Shown piece by piece: positions 15,846 through 25,043 of a stretch of DNA of 64,000 nt. Origin of the DNA: Actinopolyspora lacussalsi subsp. righensis (lineage in GTDB: Bacteria; Actinomycetota; Actinomycetes; Mycobacteriales; Pseudonocardiaceae); NCBI RefSeq assembly GCF_900116555.1, contig NZ_FPAT01000002.1, positions 310,001 to 374,000 of the forward strand, in the 5' to 3' direction. The position numbers and the translations under genes were made by a program. The notes below the pieces were generated by a model that was not told where the DNA came from, did no database searches, and was given only the letters and a program-made list of their open reading frames with translations. How positions within the stretch are numbered: position 1 is the first letter of the stretch; each line of letters begins with the position of its first letter.

Positions 15846-16553
15846 TCAGCCCGATCGCCCCGATCCGTCCAGGCGACGCCTGGCGATGTCCGGTCGCTGC
15901 TCGGCATCGGGCGGTGGCACGACGGTGATTCCGGCCTCGGTGAGCATGCTCAGGTCCAACCGCCACTCGCGGGTGGAACGCCGGTGCCACAGCTCGAACA
16001 TCCCGGCGATGTGCTCCTCGGCGTCGTCGCGGCTCCACCCGTTGACGGCACACAGGTGTTCCAGCGCGCTCTCCGCCAGACCACGTATGCGCGCCAGTCC
16101 GAAGTGGGTGACGGTGTGGCAGGCGTCGCACAGGCAGATCAACCGCCGCAGTGCCTGCACCGCTTCGTTCTCGTCGTAGGCCCACCGCTCGTGCGCCTCC
16201 AACCGGCGGGGGATCGAACGGTCCTCCGGCGCTCCGCAGATCTCGCACGCGGCCCCGGCGCGGCGCACGATCATCCGCCGCAGCCTTTCCCAGTCCCCGG
16301 TGGTGACGCACGAACGCACGTTGGTGAACCAGCAGGACGAGGGAACGAGGTCCACGAACAGGCCGGTGCCGAATTCCCTGTCCTCACCGGGAAGCAGCTC
16401 CGGCACCTCCGGCAGCGCCTCCCAGCGGCGCAGCGCCGACATCCCCTCCCGGGGCGCGTACCAGCGTTTCGCACGCGGGTCCCAACGAGCGCCCAGCGCC
16501 TTGGCCTCGTCCTTCTCGGCGAACGGCACGTCCAGCCATTGACGTTCCGGCAT
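15846..16553 (-). CDS. DUF5710 protein with zinc-binding HNH-like cysteines
   Basis: 235 aa. The N-terminus WLDVPFAEKDEAKALGARWDPRAKRWYAP is a DUF5710 domain, found at the start of DNA-processing proteins. The middle has paired cysteines CEICGAPED and CLCDACHTVTH, spaced like a treble-clef or HNH zinc site, but a clear HNH catalytic set is not obvious. A GTG at 16557-16559, in frame and overlapping the stop of the upstream exonuclease (GTGA), is an alternative start. Adjacent and coupled to a DnaQ-type exonuclease gene, which suggests a DNA metabolism role. Exact function unknown. Confidence 0.72.
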   Translation of the reverse strand: MPERQWLDVPFAEKDEAKALGARWDPRAKRWYAPREGMSALRRWEALPEVPELLPGEDREFGTGLFVDLVPSSCWFTNVRSCVTTGDWERLRRMIVRRAGAACEICGAPEDRSIPRRLEAHERWAYDENEAVQALRRLICLCDACHTVTHFGLARIRGLAESALEHLCAVNGWSRDDAEEHIAGMFELWHRRSTREWRLDLSMLTEAGITVVPPPDAEQRPDIARRRLDGSGRSG

Positions 16554-16555
16554 GC

Positions 16556-17338
16556 TCACGCCCCTGAGACGGTGCTCGGTTCCGGACGTGCGCGCACGGG
16601 CCAGGAGTCCGCGTCCTCGCGAACCCGCGCCGCGCGCTGCCGCAGTCTTTCCGCCTCGGCGGCTTCCGAGGCCTTGCCCGCCTGTCTGTCCAGGTAGTCC
16701 GCGAAGTTCCTGGTCTGTGCCCGGTACCAGCCGACCTGGTTGTCGTGCAGTCGTTCCAGGGGGAGCTCGCCGACCTGCTCGGGGTAGCTCTTGGCCAGCC
16801 GCCAGGCCAGCCTCGCCGCGGCGAGCGCGTCCCCGTCGGAGGTGTGCGCACCGTCGGCGCGCACTCCGTGGTGCTCGCACAACGCACCGAGGGTCCGCTT
16901 GCCCTTGCGGTACCGGTCGAGCTGCCGGTCGATGCAGAACGGGTCGACAACCGGTCCGGCGACCGGCAACTCACGGCCGTGGTGCCTGCGCAGCTCCGCG
17001 TGCAGCACGGAGAGGTCGAAGCTCGCGTTGAACGCGATCAGCGGGGTGCTCGGTCCCCACGACTCCGACAGCGTGGTAGCCAACTCGTCCACCACCGCTG
17101 CCGCGGGCCTGCCGTGGCTGCGCGCGTGCTCGGTGGTGATGCCGTGCACCTCGCTGGACTCCTCCGGGATCTCGATGCCGGGGTCCGCGAGCCAGTTGCT
17201 GGACACGGGATCGCGCCCCGGAACGATCGAGATCAGCGTCGCGGTCACGATGCGGTCCGTGTCCGTATCGACGCCCGTGGTCTCCAGATCGAAGGCGAGC
17301 AGCGGGCCGTCGGCCCAGCAAACACCGGAATCGTCCAT
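16556..17338 (-). CDS. DnaQ-like 3'-5' exonuclease
   Basis: 260 aa from ATG 17336-17338. The DEDDh motifs are visible: LLAFDLETTGVDT (Exo I, Asp and Glu), FNASFDLSVL (Exo II Asp) and the C-terminal HTSDGDALAAARL with the His and Asp of Exo III. Such stand-alone proofreading-type nucleases act in DNA repair or RNA turnover. Longer upstream starts lack family similarity. It is coupled by overlap to the DUF5710 gene. Confidence 0.85.
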   Translation of the reverse strand: MDDSGVCWADGPLLAFDLETTGVDTDTDRIVTATLISIVPGRDPVSSNWLADPGIEIPEESSEVHGITTEHARSHGRPAAAVVDELATTLSESWGPSTPLIAFNASFDLSVLHAELRRHHGRELPVAGPVVDPFCIDRQLDRYRKGKRTLGALCEHHGVRADGAHTSDGDALAAARLAWRLAKSYPEQVGELPLERLHDNQVGWYRAQTRNFADYLDRQAGKASEAAEAERLRQRAARVREDADSWPVRARPEPSTVSGA

Positions 17339-17419
17339 GATTCGAAAGTACCCGCCCTGCCACGTGGTGTGTCCAGCCGTGGGTGTCCGGCCGCGGCGAA
17401 AGGCCCGATCACACGTGAA

Positions 17420-17453
17420 GGTGCCGCGCACGGCGTGGGCCGTGCGCGGCACC
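17420..17453. terminator. strong terminator hairpin
   Basis: GGTGCCGCGCACGG pairs perfectly with CCGTGCGCGGCACC (14-bp arms, loop CGTGGG). It lies downstream of the lipase gene stop and upstream of the exonuclease start, so it probably ends the lipase transcript. Confidence 0.75.
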
Positions 17454-17582
17454 GGTGGAGCTTTCGGCGTGTCCGGAGAACCCGTCGTCACCCTCGGTGC
17501 GGGGGTGGGCACATCGGTCGACGGCGGGATTCCTCGGCGCCGGGTCGGGCCGATCCCGGAGGATCACCCGTTACCGGTTTCC

Positions 17583-18248
17583 TCACTCCTCGAAGAAGTC
17601 GATGACCTCACCGAGCACGCTGGTGTCGGTCAGGAAACCGAGGTGGGTCTGGCCGACTACGTGGTTGTTGTCCGCACCCAGCACCCTGGTGTTGGTGTAG
17701 GGGATGATGACTCCGTCGGCGGGGGAGTACCAGGTGGCGTAGTCGGATTCGCCGGGAGTCCAGTCACCGGAGTTGAGCCGCTCCTCGAAGTCCGAACCGG
17801 GCGTCATCTCCCGGCAGGAGGCGTAGATCAGGCACGTGCTCGCTGTGGTGGTGCCCTGGTTCGCCCCGGCCAGCGAGGCCCAGTTCGCCACGTCGGTGTG
17901 GCCGCCGAGCTCCTTCATGTACCAGCGGGTGACGAGGCCGCCCATCGAGTGGTTGACGATGTCGACCTTGTTCGCACCGGTCTCGGCGAGCACGTTGTCC
18001 ACGTACGAGGCGAGCTCGGCCGCGCTCCGCTTGTTCGACTGGGTCCAGTCGTACTCGAAGGCGTGCAACTCGGAGCTGGAGTAGCCGCTCAGCCTGAACT
18101 GCGTCTCGGCGGTGGTCCAGTTGGAGGCGCTGCCGCTGTAGCCGTGCACGAACACCACCGGATTCGGACCGGCCGCGTTGGCCACCCCGAAGGAACCGAA
18201 CGCCGCCATCGCGGCAGTCGCCAGCAGTACGCCGAGTATCCTGCGCAT
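17583..18248 (-). CDS. secreted lipase/esterase (alpha/beta hydrolase, lipase class 2)
   Basis: 221 aa with a Sec signal peptide (MRRILGVLLATAAMAAFGSF, cleavage near ANAA). The mature part begins PNPVVFVHGYSGSASNW (oxyanion-hole HG motif) and has the nucleophile elbow VDIVNHSMGGLVTRW, with Ser in NHSMG. LGADNNHVVGQTHLGFL contains the likely catalytic His. The size and motifs match EstA/LipA-type secreted lipases of actinomycetes. GAGGAGGA precedes the ATG by 4 bases. Two cysteine pairs (CLIYASC) may form a disulfide. Confidence 0.85.
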   Translation of the reverse strand: MRRILGVLLATAAMAAFGSFGVANAAGPNPVVFVHGYSGSASNWTTAETQFRLSGYSSSELHAFEYDWTQSNKRSAAELASYVDNVLAETGANKVDIVNHSMGGLVTRWYMKELGGHTDVANWASLAGANQGTTTASTCLIYASCREMTPGSDFEERLNSGDWTPGESDYATWYSPADGVIIPYTNTRVLGADNNHVVGQTHLGFLTDTSVLGEVIDFFEE

Positions 18249-18436
18249 GAGTCCTCCTCTGCGATCTCGGACAGGACGCGACGAGTCTGTGACGGACGGC
18301 GGGGTGGACACATCGGTGAAATCACCAGTGTTCCGGCGAGCGCCTTCGAGAACCGTCTTCCCGGACGCGGACGATGTTGTCGATTTTCGTCCTGTTGCGT
18401 CTTTTCGTGGTGTTACTCACGGTTCACACTGTGGCC

Positions 18437-21181
18437 ATGTCGGTCGGGATCACCGCGGAGACCGGGTCACCGATCCGGTTGCAGAGCCGTAGCTCAGTGC
18501 TGGCCGCGCTGCGCCGCACGGCCGATCGGCGGGCGCGCGGCGGAGCCGCGATGGTGGTCGAAGGTGCTTACGGCAGCGGCAAATCGGTGCTGCTCGAACA
18601 GTTGTCCGTCGAGACGGGACTGCCGACGTTGGACCTGACCGGTGTCGGTGCGGAGCGCGACATCCCGTTCGCCGGGCTGAACCGGATCTCCCCGCCGCAC
18701 GGCAGCCCGCCCCTTCCCGAGTTCCCGATCGACGAGACCGAACCCGTGGCGTGGCAACGGCTCTGGCGGGAACTGGGGCGGCTGCTCGATCACGGCCCGC
18801 TGCTGTTGCGGGTGGACGATGCTCACCTGCTCGACACTCCCTCGCTGCGGGTGCTCGCGCTGCTGGCGCGCAGGATCGAACGACTGTCGGCGCTGCTGGT
18901 GCTGACCGCCGAGCCCGTCCACGAGGCCCCGGGGCAACCGCTGGACGGGATACCCCGTTCGCGGCTGGCGCCCCTGGACTTCTCCGATGGCATGCGGCTG
19001 TTGTACGGGCAAGCCCGGTTCCCGCCGTCGCCCGAGGTGGCCGAGGAGGTCGTCGCGAGCTCCGAGGGAAATCCGCTCGCCCTGGTGGAGTTCGCGCGCG
19101 CCCTCACCGCGCGACAGTCGATCGGGCTCGCCCCGCCACCTCTCGTACCACCGCACGACGGAAGGTTCCGCGGCGAGACACGGCGTCGACTGTGGAGCCT
19201 GCCCGATTCCGCGCGTGAACTGGTCATGCTGACCGTGGTCCACGACAGGCTCGACCACGAGGACGTGCTCGCCGCCGCACCGCTCGCCGCGGCGGATCCG
19301 CACGCGTGGTCGACCGTCGTGGGGTCGGGCCTGGTCGAGTTGGGGGAGGGTGGGCCGCGACCGGCCGGTGAACTCAGGCGACGCTGCCTGGAAACCGACG
19401 CCTGTCCCGGTGAGTTGCGGCGTGCCCGGTTGTCCCTCGCACGGGAGCTCGAAGGCACCCGGGGGTTCGAAGGCGGCGGTTACCGCACCCCCGCGCCGCG
19501 ACACCGCGCCGAGGTGAGCGCGGACTCCCCGGAACGGCTCGCGACCGAGCTGGAACGCACCGCCCACGAGGCCGAGAGCGACGGCGAGCACGACAGGGCT
19601 TCGCGGCTGTACGAGCGAGCGGCCGCGTTGAGCCACCACGACGAGTCGAAGGGGCTCCGGATCCTCGCGGCGGGGTACGACGCCTGGACCGGGGGCGAGC
19701 CGCGACGTGCCCTGGTGATGACCCGCCGAGCCAGAACGCTCGTTCGCTCGAGCGGGGCGCGCGGCATGCGCGATCTGCTGCACGGCGGTGTCGAGCTGTG
19801 CGACGGCAAACCGGCCACGGCGGTACGCGAACTCACCGAGGCGTCGAGCGCGCTGCTCGACACCGACCGCGAACTCGCGATCACCGCGTTGATGCTGGCG
19901 GGAGACGCCTGCTGCGTGACGGGCGACTACCGCGAGTACTACGAACTCGCCTCCCGAGCCGAGTGGTTGCGAAGACCCGACGATTCCCCAAACACCGCGC
20001 TGGTACTGCGCAACTTCACCGCGATGTCGGCCACCTTCCAGGGGCGGCACGAGGTCGCCGCCCCGGCGCTGCGGGAGGTGATCCGACTCGCTGATCGGGC
20101 CACCGAACCCGCTCCGCTCGTCCTCGCGGGGAACGCGGCGTTCACCCTGGGCGACCCGGCCGTCTCCCACCGGTTGGCCACCCGTGCGCAGCGCACCGCC
20201 GAGGAGCGGGGCGAAACGGTTCAGCTGCCCTGGGCCTCGGTCTACGTCTCGCTGTCGGCGCTGTTGCTGGAGCGCTACTCCGAGGCCGAGAGCAGCGCGC
20301 TGGAAGGAGTGCGGATCTCCCGCGCACTGGGCCAACGCAACCGGATGATCGACCACCTGGCGCTGCTGGCGCTGGTGGCGGCGCTGCGCGGCGAACCGGA
20401 GACCGTGGAGATCCGACTCAAGCAGGCCACCGAACACGGTCTGCTCAGCCGGGGACTGGGCAGGCCCGATGCCTTCTGCTCCTGGGCCGCGGCGTGCGCC
20501 GAGCTCGCGCACGGTCGTCCGGTGCGGGCCGTTCACCGGCTGCGGCTGATGGATTCCGGTATCGGCGGCTTCAACCCGGCGGTGCGGGTGTTGGCGGCTC
20601 CGCACTTCGTGGAGGCCGCCGTCTCCTGCGGTGAACCCGACGACGCCGTGCGGCTGCTCGGCGCCTTCGACCACTGGGTGAGTTCCACCCGCAGCACCAC
20701 GCGAATGGCGCTGTCCCACCGCTGCCACGCACTGCTGGCAGAGCGGCCCGCCGACGCCGACGAGCGGTTCCGCGCCGCCATCGAGTCGCATCGCGAGAGC
20801 GGCGGGACGCTCGAACTGGCGCGGACGGAACTGCTCTACGCGGGCAGGCTGCGACGTGCGCGCAAACCCGCGGCGGCACGCGAGCTGCTCGACGAGGCGG
20901 GAGCCATCTTCGACGAGTACGGTGCCGAACCCTGGTCCCGGCGGGCGCGTGCCGAGCTGCGCGCCACCGGGCGCTCGGTGCCCACGCGCTCATCGGGGGC
21001 GGTGAACGAACTCACCGCGCGGCAGGCCGAGATCTCCCGGCTCGTGGCGGAGGGTGCGACGAACCGGGAGATAGCCGAGCTGCTCTACGTCAGCGACCGC
21101 ACCGTCGAACACCACCTGCGCAACGTCTTCGCCAATCTCGGAGTGCGTTCGCGGACGGAGCTGGCCAAGCTGTTGCGGTGA
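18437..21181 (+). CDS. LuxR family regulator with AAA ATPase domain (LAL type)
   Basis: 914 aa. Walker A is GAYGSGKS at residues 43-50, with a Walker B-like LLLRVDDAHLLD around residue 130. The long middle is helical and TPR-like. The C-terminus, from NELTARQAEISRLVAEGATNREIAELL, is a GerE/LuxR helix-turn-helix. LAL regulators are ATP-binding activators, often of secondary metabolism or catabolism. The start is not firm; GTG 18431 and an upstream ATG at 18374 are in frame, but homology begins near MSVGITAETG. It is divergent from the lipase gene; no target can be assigned. Confidence 0.82.
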   Translation: MSVGITAETGSPIRLQSRSSVLAALRRTADRRARGGAAMVVEGAYGSGKSVLLEQLSVETGLPTLDLTGVGAERDIPFAGLNRISPPHGSPPLPEFPIDETEPVAWQRLWRELGRLLDHGPLLLRVDDAHLLDTPSLRVLALLARRIERLSALLVLTAEPVHEAPGQPLDGIPRSRLAPLDFSDGMRLLYGQARFPPSPEVAEEVVASSEGNPLALVEFARALTARQSIGLAPPPLVPPHDGRFRGETRRRLWSLPDSARELVMLTVVHDRLDHEDVLAAAPLAAADPHAWSTVVGSGLVELGEGGPRPAGELRRRCLETDACPGELRRARLSLARELEGTRGFEGGGYRTPAPRHRAEVSADSPERLATELERTAHEAESDGEHDRASRLYERAAALSHHDESKGLRILAAGYDAWTGGEPRRALVMTRRARTLVRSSGARGMRDLLHGGVELCDGKPATAVRELTEASSALLDTDRELAITALMLAGDACCVTGDYREYYELASRAEWLRRPDDSPNTALVLRNFTAMSATFQGRHEVAAPALREVIRLADRATEPAPLVLAGNAAFTLGDPAVSHRLATRAQRTAEERGETVQLPWASVYVSLSALLLERYSEAESSALEGVRISRALGQRNRMIDHLALLALVAALRGEPETVEIRLKQATEHGLLSRGLGRPDAFCSWAAACAELAHGRPVRAVHRLRLMDSGIGGFNPAVRVLAAPHFVEAAVSCGEPDDAVRLLGAFDHWVSSTRSTTRMALSHRCHALLAERPADADERFRAAIESHRESGGTLELARTELLYAGRLRRARKPAAARELLDEAGAIFDEYGAEPWSRRARAELRATGRSVPTRSSGAVNELTARQAEISRLVAEGATNREIAELLYVSDRTVEHHLRNVFANLGVRSRTELAKLLR

Positions 21182-21328
21182 CCTGTCGCCGTCGCGGTGA
21201 CCTGTCGAGGGTTCGAGTCCGGCGAGCACGCGTGCCCCGAGCGGCTGTCGGTTCGAACTTCGGGTTTCTCGGCGAGCTGTTCGGGTACCGGTCTGGAGGA
21301 CGCGCACCAGCGAACCCCTCGGAGAGTC

Positions 21329-22174
21329 ATGGCTGAACGAGAGTCGGAAGAGGAACAGTCCCGGACGGACAGCAAGGGCCGCCACGCCCCGCTGCGGGAG
21401 GACGAGGTCGAGCGCGCCTTCGACACCATCGTCGCCCGGGGCAGGCCGAGACTGTTCCGGACCATGCCCGAGCTGCTGGCGAGCGGCACCATCGCCGGAG
21501 TCGAGATCTCGCTCGGGGTGCTCGCCTTCCTCTACGTCGAACAGGCCACCGGCAGCGAACTGTTGGCCGGGCTCGCCTTCGGGGTCGGTTTCATCGCGCT
21601 GCTGCTGGGCAACAGCGAGCTCTTCACCGAGGGCTTCCTGGTGCCCATCGCCGTGGTGCTCGCCCGCGAGGCGGGCTGGTGGCGGCTGGCCCGGTTCTGG
21701 CTGGCGACGCTGGTGGGCAACCTCCTGGGGGGTTGGGTGAGCATGTGGATGGTGGTGGTCGCCTTCCCCGGGTCGCACTCGGTGGCGATCGAGACCGGCG
21801 AGAAGTTCGCCGAATCCGGTTTCGACCTGCGCACCTTCCTGCTCGCGGTACTGGCGGGCAGCACGATGACGCTGTTGACCAGGATGCGTATCGGCACCGG
21901 TGACGACGTCGCACGGGTGCTGGCCTCGCTGGCCACGGCGTTCCTGGTGGCGGGCCTGGGCATGTACCACTCCGTGCTGGACACGCTTTTCATCTTCGGC
22001 GGCATTCACGCCGGTGCCGGGTACGGCTACGGCTCCTGGATCGCGTTCTTCGGCTGGACCGTCCTCGGCAACGCGGTCGGCGGGATAGGGCTGACGACCT
22101 TTCTGCGACTGGTCCGCAGTCACGAGCGGCTCTACGAGTGGCGCCGCGCCGCCCCCGCCAGCCGCCGTCCGTGA
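21329..22174 (+). CDS. formate/nitrite transporter family protein
   Basis: 281 aa with six predicted helices. GNSELFTEGFLVPIAVV and LGNLLGG-type segments (VGNLLGGWVSMWMV) are the FNT channel motifs; a charged N-terminal tail of about 50 residues precedes the first helix. FNT proteins move small monovalent anions such as formate or nitrite. GGAGAG lies just before the ATG. The gene follows the LuxR gene by 147 bases; no metabolic partner is nearby, so the substrate is unassigned. Confidence 0.83.
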   Translation: MAERESEEEQSRTDSKGRHAPLREDEVERAFDTIVARGRPRLFRTMPELLASGTIAGVEISLGVLAFLYVEQATGSELLAGLAFGVGFIALLLGNSELFTEGFLVPIAVVLAREAGWWRLARFWLATLVGNLLGGWVSMWMVVVAFPGSHSVAIETGEKFAESGFDLRTFLLAVLAGSTMTLLTRMRIGTGDDVARVLASLATAFLVAGLGMYHSVLDTLFIFGGIHAGAGYGYGSWIAFFGWTVLGNAVGGIGLTTFLRLVRSHERLYEWRRAAPASRRP

Positions 22175-22276
22175 TCGGTGCATGGAGTGGTACGGCCGTG
22201 GAACGTTCCCGGTCGAGGTGTCTCATGGTCGTTTTTGGTACATGGAAAGATTTAACATGACGATTAAGATGAACTC

Positions 22277-22549
22277 ATGACAAGTGTGAGTGTGAAACTC
22301 ACCCCGCAGGGAAGAGTGTCAATCATCTCCCAGCTGCGGCGCGAACTCGGCTGGGGTCCGGAAACGGATCTGGTCGAGTACAGCGAAGGAAGCAGAGTCA
22401 TCATAGAGCCACGCGCTGACATGGTGCGACGCGTTCAGGACATGGCACTCGGTGCACGAACGGAATCGGATTCGGTGGTCGACGATCTGCTCGCCACCCG
22501 CCGTTCCGAGGCGGCGGTCGAGCTCCACGAGATCGAGGACGGGCACTGA
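22277..22549 (+). CDS. AbrB/VapB-type antitoxin
   Basis: 90 aa. VSVKLTPQGRVSIISQLRRELGWGPETDLVEY is a swapped-hairpin AbrB-like DNA-binding fold, and the C-terminal half (SVVDDLLATRRSEAAVELHEI) is the part that usually wraps the toxin. The stop overlaps the start of the PIN-domain gene (TGATGG), the standard antitoxin-toxin layout. An AT-rich promoter stretch (GATTTAACATGACGATTAAGATG) precedes it. Confidence 0.8.
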   Translation: MTSVSVKLTPQGRVSIISQLRRELGWGPETDLVEYSEGSRVIIEPRADMVRRVQDMALGARTESDSVVDDLLATRRSEAAVELHEIEDGH

Positions 22550-22893
22550 TGGTCGTCCTCGACGCGTCGGCGCTGTTGGCGCTGACCTACCGTGAAGACG
22601 GCCACGAACACGTGACGGAGCAGTCGGCCGCGGGCGCCGTGATCTCGGCGGTGAATTGGTCGGAGGTCTCGCAAAAGCTCACAGTACAGAGCGGGGACGC
22701 CGAGCGGATCGGCGAGATGCTCCTGGCCACGGGATCGCGGATCGAACCGTTCGGCGCCGACGAGGCGCGCGAACCCGCTACGTTCCTCGCTCGGTGTCCG
22801 AATCGCGTCCGGACTGTTCCTCCGACTCGGCCTGTTCCTGCCGTTCTTCCTGCGCCGCCCTTTCTTCCCGGTCGGCTTGTGCTTCCTGGTTAG
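22549..22893 (+). pseudogene. VapC-like PIN toxin, C-terminally broken
   Basis: Residues 1-80 (MVVLDASALLALTYREDGHE, later SAVNWSEVSQKL and IEPFGADEAREPATFLARC) are the first two thirds of a PIN-domain ribonuclease, with the first acidic residue (D5) and the conserved E of NWSEV. The part carrying the last catalytic Asp residues (usually near LSLADRACLALA) is missing; after about residue 83 the frame reads low-complexity proline-rich sequence that is the antisense of the next gene. It therefore looks truncated, probably by a deletion that fused it against the convergent membrane protein gene. The antitoxin remains intact. Confidence 0.7.
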
Positions 22894-23986
22894 TCCGTGC
22901 TTCCTGTTCCTCTTGTTCCTCTTGTGCCTGCTGCTGGTTCGCCCGGCGCCGCGCCTCCCGGTAGCCGTAGGCGGCGCGACGCACCGTGGCGTCGTCCTCC
23001 AGCCCGGAGCCGAGCGCACCCGCCGCGACCCCCATCGAGGTGGCAGCCAACGCCAGCCCCACGTAGTTGCCGGCCCCGATGCTTCCGCCGAGGCTGCTGC
23101 TCAACAGTTCGGGGTCGATCAGGAACAGGCTCCCCGCCAGATTGGCCGCGAACAACACCACGTACAGACAACCCACCCCGGTCAGGATCGTCAGCACGGT
23201 GGAGGAGTTGTACAACATCCGCTGTTCCCGGTCGGCGGTGTAGCGCGGTTTCTCCCAGAGCTTGTGCGTGACGATCAGCCACGTCGCCATCAGCGCCACC
23301 GCCAGCACCACGAGCACGCCCCGGCGGAACGGCCCCAGCATGTCGGCGATCTGCCAGACCGTGCTCGAGGTCAGCCCGAACACGGAAGTGGCCAGTGCGG
23401 CGGCCAGCGCTCCGGACATGCCCAGCACCAGCCGCCACGGTGTGTTGCTGCGCACCATCCCGGACAACAGCCGTGCCCTGCCGCGTCGTCTCGTGGAGCG
23501 GTACCGCACCGCGATCGAGTCACTGGAGGCGCGTTCCCGTCGGATGGGAGCCAGCAACTCGGTGGGTGGACTGTACAGGCCGTTGTCGGTCCGATCATTG
23601 TTCCCGGTCAGCTCGGCGAGAACGCTGACCAACAGCTGCCTCGCCCTGCGCTGCGGTTGGAACCCGCCGAGGGCGGGAAGCGAGATCACCCCGACCCGCT
23701 CGTGCTCTTGTCCGATGTCGGCCAGTACCGGTCGTTTCTCCCGCCGCAACGGCAGATCGGTCACCCCGACCGCGTAGTCCCAGCCGTGCAGCCGCCGCTG
23801 CCGTTCTGTCGCGTCGAGGATCTCCTTGCCGCTGCTGCGGCCCGCGGCGACCGGGTCGCGGACGACCTCGATCGACCATTCGGCCTCGTCGAGGCGTTCC
23901 GTCAGATACCCTGGCAGGCTTTCGGCCAGCGAGTCGGCGATATGGCTGGGGAAATCCGGATCGCTGACCAACCCCAGTGAAACCAC
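22778..23986 (-). CDS. membrane protein of unknown function with charged coiled-coil tail
   Basis: 402 aa from GTG 23984-23986. About 190 N-terminal soluble residues are followed by four or five hydrophobic segments (LVLGMSGALAAALATSVFGL, VLVVLAVALMATWLIV, VLTILTGVGCLYVVLFAANL, YVGLALAATSMGVAAGAL), then a Glu/Gln/Arg-rich helical tail of about 60 residues. GAAGGGA precedes the start. I do not recognise a catalytic motif. Its 3' end overlaps the broken toxin gene by 116 bases on the opposite strand. Confidence 0.7.
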   Translation of the reverse strand: MVSLGLVSDPDFPSHIADSLAESLPGYLTERLDEAEWSIEVVRDPVAAGRSSGKEILDATERQRRLHGWDYAVGVTDLPLRREKRPVLADIGQEHERVGVISLPALGGFQPQRRARQLLVSVLAELTGNNDRTDNGLYSPPTELLAPIRRERASSDSIAVRYRSTRRRGRARLLSGMVRSNTPWRLVLGMSGALAAALATSVFGLTSSTVWQIADMLGPFRRGVLVVLAVALMATWLIVTHKLWEKPRYTADREQRMLYNSSTVLTILTGVGCLYVVLFAANLAGSLFLIDPELLSSSLGGSIGAGNYVGLALAATSMGVAAGALGSGLEDDATVRRAAYGYREARRRANQQQAQEEQEEQEARTNQEAQADREERAAQEERQEQAESEEQSGRDSDTERGT

Positions 23987-24039
23987 TGCACATCCCTTCG
24001 CGGCGATGATGAGAGTTCCTCGGCTCGCGTGGCGGTGCT

Positions 24040-24283
24040 GGTGGCGGAACCTCCCGCACGTCTCGTGAGCGGGTGCCCCGACATCGGGTGGCGACTGCAC
24101 AACGTCGGGGCCGTCCTAGCGAGAGCCGCACGGGAGAACCCGCGGCGGTGCCGATGGCGAGGGCGGTGGAAGTTCGGCCCGCGGGAGTGCTGGGAGTGCT
24201 GCACCGGGGACACCCGCTGCGACCCGCATGGCCGCGTCCCTACAGCGGTCCCGGCGGCGTCGATTTCGCGAGAAATCGGCGCC
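24040..24283 (+). repeat. composite dispersed repeat, copy B (ends in hairpin repeat copy 3)
   Basis: Starts GGTGGCGGAACCTCCCG and aligns with copy A at 7.3 kb through the inverted repeat GCCCCGAC (24075-24082) and GTCGGGGC (24114-24121) and the following GCCGTCCT. It has about 50 extra bases before the shared CCCTACAG segment. It ends with the GCGA-loop hairpin repeat at 24253-24283 (GGCGGCGTCGATTTCGCGAG, then AAATCGGCGCC). It occupies most of the 359-bp gap between two minus-strand genes. Confidence 0.68.
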
Positions 24284-24345
24284 CCCGGTGCGGGGCCGCC
24301 GCGCGTGCCGGTTACGCGACCACGGACCACGGCTGTTCGCTTCAC

Positions 24346-24681
24346 TCAGTCGTGTTCGATGCCCTTGCCGGTCGTCGATCGGGTACCGTGCGCGGTCGGC
24401 CGTCCCTTGCCGCGGGGTGGCTCCGGGGTCACCTCCGAACCCGAACGGCTGTGGCCCGGCACGTCGGAGGGCTCCTCCTCGGGTCCCGGAGTGGGCTCCG
24501 CGCCCTGCCGCAGCTCGTTCAGCCTGCCGGTCAGCTGCTCGATCACCGGAACACGAGCCGCGTGTGTCCGCTCGTACTCCAGCAGGGTGTTCAGCTCGTC
24601 CTCGGTCAGGGAGCGGATGCGATGCCCCAGGGTGGAGAGCGGCATCTCGTCGTAGTCCGGTATCGGTAGTTGTGCCGTCAC
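24346..24681 (-). CDS. DUF8129-like small protein
   Basis: 111 aa from GTG 24679-24681, supported by GGAAGGAG with good spacing. The N-terminal half IPDYDEMPLSTLGHRIRSLTEDELNTLLEYERTHAARVPVIEQL is a short helical domain also seen in actinobacterial envelope or lipid-droplet-associated proteins (DUF8129). The C-terminal half is proline, glutamate and glycine rich and probably disordered. Function unknown. Confidence 0.68.
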   Translation of the reverse strand: MTAQLPIPDYDEMPLSTLGHRIRSLTEDELNTLLEYERTHAARVPVIEQLTGRLNELRQGAEPTPGPEEEPSDVPGHSRSGSEVTPEPPRGKGRPTAHGTRSTTGKGIEHD

Positions 24682-24728
24682 TGGATCTCCTTCCCGCACG
24701 CTCGTGCGGCCGAATCGGGGGTACGTGT

Positions 24729-24947
24729 TCAGGCGGGTACGACCGGTGCCACCCAACCGTCGTCGGCGGTGGTCCAGTCCGCGCTGCGCGACCAGCCCGC
24801 GGCGAGCAGCTCGTCGTCGGCCTCTACCGGTCCCGAGACCGTCGGTGGCAGTTCCAGCTCGGTCACCTCGGCTCCTCGGTCGTCGCGCACCGTCAGGACG
24901 GGGTTGTCGTCCTCGGTCGCCGTGATGAAGTGAGCGGTGTTGGCCAT
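24729..24947 (-). CDS. small acidic protein of unknown function
   Basis: 72 aa: starts MANTAHFITATEDDNPVLTV and ends GWVAPVVPA, with 18 acidic residues. GGGAGGAACGGGA gives a clear ribosome site. It lies 47 bases upstream of the DUF8129-like gene on the same strand, so the two are probably co-transcribed. I do not recognise a family. Confidence 0.6.
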   Translation of the reverse strand: MANTAHFITATEDDNPVLTVRDDRGAEVTELELPPTVSGPVEADDELLAAGWSRSADWTTADDGWVAPVVPA

Positions 24948-25043
24948 TCCCGTTCCTCCCGGTGTCGCCTCGCGGGTCGTGGTGGAGGTTTACCCCGTGG
25001 GCGCTTCGGCTACGCATCCGAGAAGTCGGTGATGATCCCCAGC

